DNA of 64,000 bases, from contig JAPEUQ010000020.1 in assembly GCA_027946365.1 (NCBI GenBank), positions 496,001-560,000 on the forward strand. Reading direction: 5' to 3'. Made by a program: the position numbers and the translations under genes. Positions 48,068 through 58,009 of the stretch are shown in pieces. This stretch comes from Kalmusia sp. IMI 367209. Lineage: Eukaryota; Ascomycota; Dothideomycetes; Pleosporales; Didymosphaeriaceae. The notes beneath the pieces are model-generated. The model worked only from the letters and a program-made list of their open reading frames with translations. It was not told where the DNA came from and did not search any database. Every line of letters begins with the position of its first letter. The first letter of the stretch is position 1.

Positions 48068-49153
48068 TTAGCCCACTGGCGGCGGTCCTAATTTTGCCTT
48101 TGCCGATGCATCAAGCCTTCCAGCCTCGAGAAGCGCATCCGATGCCTTGTGGATCTGCGCCAGCCGCTCCGTTGCCCCCCACTCGATGATGTTTCGGACA
48201 TGGCTGCGAAATGTCACGAAGCCTTCGGGTCTCTGCAACAGGTAACTCTCCACCTTTTGAGTATAGTATTTGTAGTCATCGTCCATCCAAGATATAAAAA
48301 GGTGAGCTTCAGTGCCGTTCATCGCAATACTGAAGGCGGGCCTTCAGCGTTTCCGCGATGCTAACGTAGGCAGACTCAGCCCCTAGGCACTGGTTGGTTG
48401 CGACCCAGAGGCCTGAACTCTGGAATGGTCCATCTGCCTTGAATTTAATTGCGAGGAAAGGGTATATAAGACCGGCTCCACTTCCCTCCATTTCCTTGCC
48501 CATATGAAGAAGCTGGATCCGGTGTTCATCAGCAAAGGCCTCATTACGGCTGTATCCGTAGCCGCTATCTGGCACAGGTATTGAGAGTGCAAGAGGTGAT
48601 GTGGGGTTATGAGGAACAACACGTTGAAACATACGTTTCCTATCACTGCGCTTGGTTGGAGGCGGGACAACGAAAACCTCCTTTTGCATGTGTCTTTCTA
48701 CTTTAGGCTCTTCTGCATCCGCTTCCAGCTTGTGTAGATTCTCATCATTCCGGTAGTAGTCTAAGCTCGGTGGCGGGGAGCTGCGGTGGAAGAGTACGAT
48801 TTGACGGAAGCAGGAACACGTCATTACTGGAAAGATATGTATCCTGATACTGAGGGTCTTTGACCTTCGATCCCTGCAAAGCAGTGCTTTGTGAATTATC
48901 GGAATCGGAGCGGAGTATCTCGTACGAAGGCGTTGGGGGTGCGAAGGGCGAGGGCACAGGATTCGGGAGCTGACGTGCATGGGTCCAAAGCGAGGGGGTG
49001 GGTAAGTCTGGCGGCGGTGATGGTGGAGGAAAGCCGGTCCGTGATTGCATAGTCGGTGCGGACTTCGCCCTCGCTGGCGGAGATACGTGTGGTGATGCGT
49101 CTGATGAGAAAGTGCGTAACCACCTCAAGATAGTACAAGACGGTCAGAAGCAA
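48068..49153 (-). pseudogene. Broken DUF7924-like gene
   Basis: The minus strand from about 48790 reads YYRNDENLHKLEAD, KRSDRKRMFQRVVPH, ALSIPVPDSGYGYSRNEAFA, LIYPFLAIKFKADGP, GLWVATNQCLG and SIAETLKA. The frame then changes at about 48322-48340, and the next frame continues AFSIAMNGTEAHLFISWMDD, YYTQKVESYLLQRPEG and HVRNIIEWGATERL to a stop at 48068. This block order matches a domain common in filamentous fungi (DUF7924 as I recall it). Relative to that family, about 20 residues between the LN and FSIAM blocks are missing exactly at the frame change, so a small deletion broke the gene. The N-terminal part (49153-48790) is Pro/Ser-rich and mixed in frame. Function of the family is unknown. 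Confidence 0.7.
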
Positions 49154-49574
49154 GCCCGTGTCGACATTGGTAGTCCCTGTGAGTTATCAATGGGATCATC
49201 TGCGAAAAAGGTAGAGAAATCGCGTTTCGGGCGACAAGGCTGAGGGTGCAGTAAGTCATGTCTCATATACAGGTCATCAGGCTGTTTTGTTTGTCCTTTG
49301 ATCGGTACCATATTGTGAATAGCGCTGCGTAGATACATAAACCCGTCACGTTTCATTTGAGGCTGGTGGTGGGTGCGGGTTCCATTTGAAATTTGGTGAA
49401 GGGTGCAAACAAAGGACATGTGCCAAGCGATCTGTGGAGCGCGCAAAGCGACTTGTTCAGAAGAGGCGCGGCGCACGGACCAAGCACGGACCCCGCTTTG
49501 TTCGTGCCTGGAGCCTACGGAGCGCCCGGACCGTAGCACCTGTACTTGTGGTGTGTAGCGTTCACGCCACTACC
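49154..49574. other. Spacer, possible 5' part of the broken gene
   Basis: The minus frame 49539-49144 contains RHDLLHPQPCRPKRDFSTFF and might be an upstream exon of the DUF7924-like relic. I could not join it with a GT-AG intron in phase. Nothing else is seen. Confidence 0.4.
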
Positions 49575-49938
49575 ATGACGACCATCAAAGCTAGAGCCAA
49601 GTCCAAGGAAGTTCAGGCTCGCGCTAGTCATTCAGATAATCAGCGGAAGCAATTTATGGTAATGGGATGTTTCGCATACGTGCTCTAGGTTTGACCATTA
49701 TTAGAAAGCTACGAGGCGTGAAGCTGTAAAACTTTTCGAGACTGCACCCACATCCACTTGGATCGACATCAAAGACGAAGACCAAGACCGGGTTTTAGAG
49801 GCGGTTAATCTTCGTCTACAGATGAACGATATTCCTCTAGTCACTCCCGATATCCTTGCCTGGCGTATGCCGAGAGCAATGGGGGAACTCCGAAAGCCCA
49901 GTGGTATAGACTCCAGGTTTCGGGTGGATGCATGCTAG
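49575..49938 (+). CDS. Small hypothetical protein, 105 aa
   Basis: Exon 1 (49575-49658) starts at ATG and encodes MTTIKARAKSKEVQARASHS and so on. A 46-bp phase-0 intron (49659-49704, GTAATG...TTAG) joins it to exon 2 (49705-49938), which reads KATRREAVKLFETAPTSTWI, then DRVLEAVNLRLQMNDIPLVT and PDILAWRMPRAM. The protein is basic at the start and mainly helical by composition. I do not recognise a family. The clean splice in a good frame supports a real or recently real gene. Confidence 0.5.
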
Positions 49939-52088
49939 TGCAAACTCATGCTGATCGATGCCCAGAATCCTCCCAAATTGAATCAAGCCAGATAGCGAAC
50001 CAATCGACTGATGCACTAGCCCGTACTTCGTATTACGATCCTGCGAGAGATGTATGAAAGATGTAAAATGATTGAAAGGTTTTAGGGGCATTTATTGGCG
50101 CTTATTCTGAGGGTTTGCGGTTCGCTCGTCAAAATGAAGCTAATTACCGCTCACCCTGACCTTGATCGTGCTAATGTGGAGGTGAGTGACATGCGCTTCA
50201 CAAAAAGGAATTTTTGAATCTAGAGCGACTTTCTACCCTTGGTCAATAGATCTATCATCGAAACGTCCTTCTAACATTCCCTCGTGCAATTAATTTCGCA
50301 AGAGGAGCCTTAATACATCATTACGCAACTCCAAGTGACACTTCATCAATATGACTGTAAAGACCCTCATGAAGTAGGAGAAGGTGGAGCAAATATTATC
50401 CATGAGCATGGAAATAGCCACTCGAATCGATTTGATGCGTTCGCTGACTCTCTTCTCTTTCGGAACGGAGGTCTTAGTATAATGCTGCCCGGCACCAGAA
50501 ACATGCCATCGAAATGGCGCAGGCAAGACAGCGTGCGATAAAGATGTATTTCTAGAACCATTTCAATGACAACCTCGTAGTTTGCATATACGCGAATGTA
50601 AACACTCTGCAGCCGTTGGTTTCGAAAGCTAATCAACGCATCACTAGCAAGTCCATTTCTTAGACGAAGACATGTAAAACGGGGCGTGCTATCAAAGTAC
50701 GCACGGTCTCAATGTGAAGGAGATGAAAAGGACGATTGACTTAGAGTAGAAATGGGAGATTGACTAAGAAGATGAAGCTTCAGAAAGTAAACAAGCCACA
50801 TCCACAGCCAACAACAGCATCCAAAATGAAACAACTCACTCAGAGCGACTTTGCGTATCTACAACAGCTTCATGTGTGTCCTCCGGCAATCCAACATCAA
50901 CACAGTGATCGAGGCGCACCAGCTTCCTCGTTTTCTACATATGATCTTCAGCTGTAGATCCGCAACTAAGACCGCACATACAAGTGCTAGAAACCAGAAT
51001 GCAAGAAACGACTTCAAAAGATGTACTAGAAAATCAATCGATCTTCATCGTTCCCAAAAGAGCGTCTACCGCCGTAATCGAATGCGCTGTCGTGTTGTGT
51101 GTAGGGCCAGGCGAAAAACAGTCCCCCTGCCTTTATTCACGCTTTCCACAGCTACGGTGAGATGATCGGTGGACAAGGCGGTGGTGGCAGAGTCTCGGTT
51201 AGCTTATTTATTAAAAATGATGGCCCTTCCTATTTTTGCACGCGGCTCGAACTAAATCTCTATTACCCGAGATTTATAAACCTAACCCATCAGTCAACAA
51301 CCCTAACCCATCCTAACCCTAACCCATGCAAGTCGTATTGAGTCTATCATCTACGAAATCACCATGCGCGACGATCTACACTGAAGACAGCAGTGCCTGG
51401 AGGCAACAATACCTACCTAGGAAGAAATGCCTATAGTAAAAGACGAGATGTTAGATCAGTCTTGCGCAAGGCGTGAGATAGGCTCGCTAACTGTAGCTAC
51501 AGCTTAGTCTTGAGACCTCCGCCATCAAGTTCAGAAGCGAAATTGGATTTGGGACATGCTGTTCTGAACTTTGGACTGCATCGCTGGTATACGGCTTGCT
51601 TCCTCCGTGTGAATGAGCTCGGCTAGCAGATGGTCTAGGCTTTGCACTAGTCTGCTTTGGTCGTTCCCTCATCTCGCAGTATTACCGAAGGCGGACTTCC
51701 CGTGCGTCACGGCGTGGGCGCAGGCGTGTGGAGGGCATACACATTGAGATGCCCCAGAGAAGAAGATGAGTGGCAGAGACAGGAGTGGATCGTTATGGTT
51801 GGAAGCGTTGAAATGGACGCAGTCTACATAGTTACCTAACCTTGCGACAGCTTGCGCGCGAGTGCTCAAGCGCCTTGTAACCTCGAACGTCCTGCAAGTT
51901 TCACACACCAAGACAAAAGGGTTCTCGTTCCACGCACAGCAATCTGAACATCGTGCATCTAGGCGACGCACTCGTTGCCCATCGACTTAGCAGAAGAAGT
52001 CCAGTTCTCGCTCCGTGTCCCCAGGGCGGCACTTTTGGCCCCACCCGATTTATGACAAGCCCACAAGTCCTGCCTCTGCAGCGATGCT
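49939..52088. other. No gene recognised
   Basis: About 2.1 kb with scattered short frames on both strands and no recognisable domain. A telomere-like patch lies at 51281-51327. Confidence 0.5.
51281..51327 (-). repeat. Interstitial telomere-like repeat (CCCTAA)
   Basis: Five CCTAACCC/CCCTAACCC-type units with short interruptions. Orientation is opposite to the TTAGGG patch near 63 kb. It is far too short to be a telomere. Confidence 0.7.
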
Positions 52089-52310
52089 ATGGTCCCACCG
52101 GCGATTGCGTTCGGGGTCGTGTTCGTAGCAGCGGCGTCTGGGTTCTTAGGGTCTGCTGTCGCGATCCGCCCGAGCTCCGTGTGGACTCTGCGAGGGCTTC
52201 CGTACACGAGTCCTAGTCCGTGGGACAAGACATACAACATGAAATGCGGCGGCAAGGTCGGTCTCGACGCGCGTGTTTTTCGCAGGCACAGCCGTCGGCG
52301 AAGCAGAGGC
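52089..52310 (+). CDS. Possible small membrane protein
   Basis: An ATG at 52089 opens 74 codons. The first 27 (MVPPAIAFGVVFVAAASGFL...) form a plausible single membrane helix, followed by a polar tail (WTLRGLPYTSPSPWDKTYNM). The tail after CGGK may instead be intron, since a GT follows. I do not recognise the family, and the evidence is only the start codon plus the helix-like segment. Confidence 0.25.
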
Positions 52311-52576
52311 TAGTCGGTGCTTGAGGGCGGTGGATTCGTCGGTGCAAGCTAGTGCGGGGTAGCTGGCTTGCGGGAGAGGAAGGAGAACATGCTACTGCAA
52401 CCAATCAGAACAATGTCTCGAGGCTTTGCTACTTCGGTGATCCACCGGAAGACGTAGGCGTGCGCACGGTGCCGAGGAGAAGCATCCTGCGCGGAGAAGT
52501 GGTCGCAGGCCTCGCCGTGGAGATAGCAACTGCAGGCCTCGCCGCGGAGATGCCATGGCCAGGTCTTGGCGCGACT

Positions 52577-53551
52577 TCATTCCAGCAGCTCTTCTTCCCG
52601 GCCCGTCATGACCATGTGCAGCGCCTTGCGGCTCAGCAACACGCTGTGCTCGAGCGCATTCAGCTTGGCCATGGCCGAGATGAGGGCCGGGTCCTGGGTC
52701 TCGACGCGTATCTTCTCCTTGACGCGCACGTCCTGGCCCCGAAATGTGAAGACGCGATCGGCTTCGTCGTGGAGGGGCGCACGGGACCCGCCGAGGGCCA
52801 CGGCCAGCCTGTCGCGCAGACCCCAGCCCGAGTATGATTCGTCGTGGGCTGCGTTCTGCACCTCGAGGGTGCGAATTTCGAGCAGCAAAGCGGCGTCGAA
52901 GACGTACAGGTGGAAGGAGACGTTGGGCGGCAGCGGTGGATCGAAGGTATGCGCGTCGAGAGGATCTTGCCACCATGGGGGTTGTGTGCCCGAATAGCCC
53001 TTCAGCGTCTGGCGCGCTTCTTGTATGTGGTCGTGGAGCAGGCGGAGCTGGCCAGCGACAAAGTTGGCGTCGGTGGCATCGCCGGTCCACGTCGTCACGT
53101 CGATGACGTCGAGGCAGGTATTGATGGCGGTGCGGATGGCGGTGAGCTGGTGGACGACGAGCGTGGGCGCGTGCGGTGCGGAGGATATGGCCAATTCGAC
53201 GGCTGCTGCTCCGCGCGGCGGAGGGAGGCTTGGCAGGCGAAGCTTCACATGGCCTTTGACGATGCGAGTGCCCACGCGGGTGACGAGGCCCTTGAGGCTT
53301 TCGGAGCGCAACGATGACAGCACCAGGGTCGAGCCGGTCTCCGAGGGCGCAAGCAGGGCGGCACACTCCTCGAGGCCGGCCTTGAGGGACTGCAGCGTCT
53401 CGCGCAGTTGGATCAGGAGCCACTCGAGCTCGCGGCCCTACAGCGCGTCAGGTCTAAAGTTACGGCGCGCGGTTGTATTGTGTACCTGGGAAGCTGCCTG
53501 CTCGCGGGCCAGCTGGGCATCGTCAATGGGGGGCCAAACAGCGGTAGACAT
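52577..53551 (-). CDS. RAV2: Rogdi / RAVE subunit 2-like protein, 308 aa
   Basis: Exon 1 (53551-53486) encodes MSTAVWPPIDDAQLAREQAA and so on. A 48-bp phase-0 intron (53438-53485) leads to exon 2 (53437-52577). Together they give 309 codons with the stop. The protein shows LEWLLIQLRETLQSLKAGLE at the start, SLKGLVTRVGTRIVKGHVKL, then LPPNVSFHLYVFDAALLLEI in the middle, and a helical C-terminus, the layout of the Rogdi leucine-zipper family. In yeast the homologue Rav2 works in the RAVE complex with Rav1 and Skp1, which reassembles V1 with V0 of the vacuolar H+-ATPase after glucose return. The length fits the family and the frame is open. A partial copy of its 5' end lies just upstream. Confidence 0.85.
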
Positions 53552-53775
53552 GGTGACAATAATACAGCAAAAAATGCAAAAAGCTCAAAGCTCGGCCGGG
53601 TGCTAGCCGAGGTAGTGATGATGGTGCCGATGTAGCATGGGTTGGGCGCGGTGATGGAAGTGGCCAGTAGTGATGATGGGAGCCATGGTGTTCTAGTCCC
53701 AAAGTGGACCATGCAAACCTTGGGAGGCCAAACGGCAGTGTAGCCATGGTTAAAACACAACAAAAGGTCGGCACT
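53500..53775. repeat. Partial duplication of the RAV2 start region
   Basis: The bases around the RAV2 start (about 53526-53575) recur in degenerate form at about 53727-53772. Both read, on the minus strand, a TTTTG(C/T)TGT stretch, CC, ATG, then (T/G)CTAC, and GTTTGGCC(C/T)CCCA. The upstream copy has a two-base insertion after its ATG, so it does not reproduce the RAV2 frame. The spacing is about 200 bp. Confidence 0.5.
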
Positions 53776-55105
53776 GGTGGGCAGTGTCGATGGCGCTTTT
53801 TTGTTTAGTTTCACTTGAGTCTGGAAGAGGTACATTGAAGGCGCCTGTTTGAAGCGCTGCATATCTTCCCTGAACAACCAACCCCGAATCCTTGATACCG
53901 GGACAAATTCACAACGCGTTAAGACCGAAACCAAAACATGCATCGTTCGAATTCTCTCTGCAAAGTCAAAGTTCGCTCAAGCCGCGCACGGTAAACCGGC
54001 GGAACAAAAACAAAGTCAAAAACATACAACAGCGGGTATTCGCTAGTGGTCACCCACCTAACTACTAATCCGCCGGTACCTTGCTTAAATAGGGCTGAGC
54101 GAACGGGAAGCCTTGTTCTCAAGGTCCTATGGTCGTATGTGATATATTCGGAAATTCTATGGTTTATATACGCTCCGCTTGTTTCCCATCGCCTTCCAGC
54201 AACAATACATCAGGCGAAGGTTGTGGAGGCACTGCCAACCAACCTGTGAGGTGCACCCCGCTTTCCGCTTACAAGCATCAGAGAATCCTCATTTCCTTTG
54301 TGAAACTCCACCTCGCAAGCTGTGCACCATGGATTTCAAAGTGATTACAGTAGTAGTTTCTTTGTCGAGTCATGTCTTTTGACGCAAAGAGTTATGGATA
54401 ATACGTGACATAATGGATAAAACACCAAACGGTCGGCTAGGAGCTTAGCAAGCGGGGATGCAGCTTGAAATGACGGATCTAGGCAGCTGGTGACGGGGGG
54501 GCCATGGACCGTTTCGGGACTAGTTCCAAGGAGACAGGGCTCCACTAGCTTTCTAGAGAGACTAGCCTAAAGACTGGTTGGATCCCGAAACAACACCATG
54601 GCTCCCTCATCACCGACTGCCCATATCAGTAAATTCATGCTGCATACCCTCCGAAGACACAGTCAGCGCCGAGGTAGTGATGAGGAGATGAAGGGAGAAG
54701 AGGCGGTCATTTTGCCACGGATTGGCAGATATGGCTAGTTGTAGACGGAGGTCGCATGGCGTTGTCAGCTCGGCATAGGCCCGTCAGGGGAATAGGCAGA
54801 GCAGCTGACTACACCATGCCACCTTCATCTCTAGCTGAGCATATTCTTCCATCCGTCGCTAAACGACCGCGTGTGAATTGGGAGCTATCTACAGGAATGA
54901 CGGCAAATGGTAGTATTCACAGCAAATGACAGCATTAATAGAAAATTACAGTGTTGGTATAAAAGTCCAGACCTGTCAAGACGACAAGCCCCGGGTCTAT
55001 CCCCTCTCTTGCGTCTGCCTGATAAAATTAGACATTCGCTTGTAGGCAAACATCAGCTTGGAACGAGAGAAGAGGCATGCTGGCTTGACCGCATGGCAAC
55101 CCACT
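53776..55105. other. No gene recognised
   Basis: 1.3 kb between the RAV2-like gene and the 3' end of ADE1. A block at about 54585-54617 (CACCATGGCTCCC...) is loosely the reverse complement of 53670-53697, a weak inverted repeat. No gene is seen. Confidence 0.5.
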
Positions 55106-56228
55106 TCATGGCAAGACGTCGGTGACCGGCCTTTCCGTCAACTTCTGAAACACTTCTTGATACTTCTCCGAGGTCTGGGTGACGATTTCGTCGGGGATGG
55201 TGACACCCTGCACGCCCTTGAGGCCGCTCGAGACGAGCCAGTCGCGCAGGAACTGCTTGTCGTAGCTTGGTTGCGCGCGGCCCAGATGCGCTTCGTACGT
55301 CGCCATGGGCCAGAACCGGCTGCTATCGGGCGTCAAGACCTCGTCCGCCAGCACGATCGAGTCGCTTCCGTCCAGGCCCCACTCGAGCTTCGTGTCGGCA
55401 AGGATCATTCCGACCTCTTCGCATCGTTTCGCGGCGCACTTGTAAACCTCGAGACTCAGGGTCTCGACTTGAGCGGAGATGTGCTCGTTCCCGATGATGG
55501 CACGGGCTTGCTGCGGGGTAATGTTTTCGTCCTTTTCGCCGGCGGCCGCCTTGGTGCTCGGCGTCCAGATGGGATGGGGCAGCTTCTGCCCTTCGACCAT
55601 GCCCGTTGGTAGCGCGATGCCGTGGACCGTGCTGGACTTCTGGTACTCGATCCACGCAGAGCCGGCGAGGTAGCCGCGCACAATGGACTCGATGGGAAGG
55701 ATTTCCACACGCTTAACGACCATGCTGCGGGCTCGCAGGCTGTCGGCATATGCTTGGTTCAGAGTCCGCGCCTCGTCAAGTTGCGGGGGAAGGTTTTGAG
55801 CAAGAAAGTGTATCTTGAGGGCTGGGATCCTCTCTTCGAGGTATCGAAACCAGTAAATGCTGGAGCCAGTCAGTCCGTGCGCATGCAAGAAGATGTCATT
55901 AGGGTTTACCTCATAGCTGTGAGAATTATGCCTTTGAGTGGGATGCCCTGCAGTGCAGTTAGTAATTGTGCTCTATTCCGAGTCTAACGCCACTACTCTG
56001 CGTGGCGCTAAAAAATCAGATTGAGCCGAAACAACATACATTCACCAAATTCACATCGTATGCGGATATTCTATCCGACGAGACGAAAAGAAGCGCATCG
56101 GCGTCCACTACGTAAAGATCGCGGACTTTGCCTGTTGCGATTTTCGCCAAGACGTTGTAGAGGGGCACGTCTACGGCAGTCGCCTCTATCCGCCAGTCGG
56201 CAATTGCGGGAAGGGGACTGCAGGCCAT
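55106..56228 (-). CDS. ADE1: SAICAR synthase, 326 aa
   Basis: Three exons (56228-56040, 55947-55910, 55859-55106), with introns of 92 and 50 bp, join to 327 codons. The middle exon has only 38 bp (GIPLKGIILTAM). Family motifs: GKVRDLYVVDADALLFVSSD and RISAYDV in the N-lobe nucleotide-binding region, IVRGYLAGSAW (signature 1), STKAAAGEKDENIT, MILADTKLEWG (signature 2), and DEVLTPDSSRFWP. The enzyme joins aspartate to CAIR, an ATP-dependent step of purine synthesis in the cytosol; loss gives red adenine auxotrophs in yeast. The length fits (yeast Ade1 is 306 aa). It looks intact. Confidence 0.93.
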
Positions 56229-56429
56229 TGGAAAAGGAGTTTGTGAATCTCCTTTCGGGTGTTAAGATGCTGAGGTGTTGAGATGTCGAGATGGAGCAGG
56301 CCGATCTCAGGATCGAACTGTACAATTATGCAGTGGCCGAATTTGCTTTCGGAGCGTTAGCGGGGCAAGCTAGGTGGCTCGTGCGCTTCCCGAGAAACGT
56401 GGCGTGCACCTGCGTCAGCAGCTGTGCGA

Positions 56430-57450
56430 AGAACACGACCACCGACGTGCGGTAATGCTATTCACGTCTCTCGTATGAGGTTTTCTTTCCGTCATGATCT
56501 TGCATTATTAGCCGGTTTTCATTTTCTCGATGGCCCCTGTTCGCTCGAGAGCCTCGCCCGTATCTGTTCTCATCACACCGCACGGGCGGGGGGTTCGGCC
56601 AAGTGTTTCCTTCTAGCGTTCCTCCGCGCATCTCCGTTCTGATCAAATCGCCCTGCGGGAGGACTTTTGGAGGTGCGGGGCTGGCTTTGAACTCATCACC
56701 TCGCGTGAGGACCGCTTCTGTTACGGCATGCATCGCTAGTTGATTGTTGTTGTTGGTTTGCTGCCGTCCATTTGCCCATCCCCGTTCTGATCAACGGCCC
56801 TGCAGGAGGATTTCCAGGGATGTGGGGTGCAATTGGTATCAGATAGATGATTCGCATGGGGCCCGTTCTCGTCGTGGCCTGTATTATCAGGCAAACTTTT
56901 TTTTTCTTTCTTTCTTTTCATAGCTTCCGTCCGCTCCAGAACGTCGCCAGTCTATCCAGATCAGCAGCGCTGGTGCGAAGTTTCCAGAGATCAAGGGTGA
57001 AAGATGAGAGTGGGACGAATTTTCTGACATGAGATACCCTCCCGCCATGGTTTGCATCGTAAGCTGATTTAATTCTCCTAGCTTCCGCTCGCTCACGCGC
57101 GTCGCCGATCGATCTTGATCGGCCGCCCTGTTGGAAAGCTTCCCTAGGACATATGGTAAACTTGGTGATTGGTCGGGTTTCTCGTACATGAGATCCGCTT
57201 CCGTAACAGCTTACATACGACACCTAATTAGTTTTTCCTTTAAGCGTCCGGCCGTTCAAGAGCGTCTTTGCCCATCTATCCAGATCAGCCGCCCTGGTGG
57301 AGGGCTGCCTGCAAGTTTCTCGTGTAATGTTCGTATCTCGTATGAGATTCTTTTCTGTGTGAATTCCACTTCCGTTGTGACTTGCATTGTCACCCGCTTG
57401 ATTTTTAAAGCGTGTAGTCGCTGTTTCAGCCGGATCTACCGCACGGCTCG
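56430..57450. repeat. Degenerate tandem repeat of about 165 bp
   Basis: About six diverged copies fill the space upstream of ADE1. Each carries a block like CCATCTATCCAGATCAGCCG followed by CCCTG(G/T)(T/A)GGAGG, then an ATGAGATCCGCTTCCGT-like block, GCAT(C/T)GT(A/C)AGCTGATT, and a GCTTCCGTCCGCTC(C/A)AGA(A/G)CGT block. Spacing is about 150-170 bp. Minus-strand frames across it repeat AADLDR-type peptides, but copies differ by insertions, so it is not a repeat protein. No tRNA or 5S rRNA match was found. Confidence 0.6.
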
Positions 57451-58009
57451 GGGATTGTCTTTCCGGCTGAGCTTGACCACCCATGAACTGCCAGCCTATT
57501 TTGCATGCATACCGCATCACACCACGGAGGTGGTGGTCGGCCTGCCACGGACGGCAATTAGGAAGGTAGTCCATAGAAAGTGGGCTTGAATCACGCGGCC
57601 AGGGTGGGTACTTCGTGCAGGCAATCAATTGAGCGTGAAATCATGTAGAATCACGTGGATGGAAGGTAAACGGGCGGCGGCGAGGCTGATTGTTGGTGTT
57701 CTGGTGGTAGCAGAGGAGGGGGAAAGATTTTGGAAGTGTCATTTCGTCATTGTACCTAAATATTGGTGGGAAGAACAGGTAACAGAAAAAGAGTAAGAAA
57801 ACGAAAGGATAGCAGCCGTTTTTCGTCTTGCGATGTGGACTCGAAAAGGAGTATAAAGGAGGATCATAAAGGGCTCGGTACTAATTACTCCGTCATGAAT
57901 ATCGTCAAAAAAGCAATAAAATAGCAGTAGGCTAATCATAATACATTGCTAACAGATAGGATAACTATCCCCTGAACGCTAATATAGCAACTAGGCATTA
58001 AAAAACGTA
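57451..58009. other. No gene recognised
   Basis: Spacer between the 165-bp repeat and the 3' end of the siroheme gene; it includes that gene's likely 3' untranslated region. Confidence 0.5.

Noticed and set aside
52392..53423. 343-codon minus frame overlapping the RAV2 gene
   Set aside because: It is an Arg/Pro-rich shadow of the GC-rich RAV2 coding sequence in another frame; the Rogdi frame carries the recognisable motifs.
56670..56720. T-arm-like GGCTTTGAACTCATC suggesting a tRNA gene
   Set aside because: No cloverleaf can be drawn, and the segment is one copy of the 165-bp repeat.
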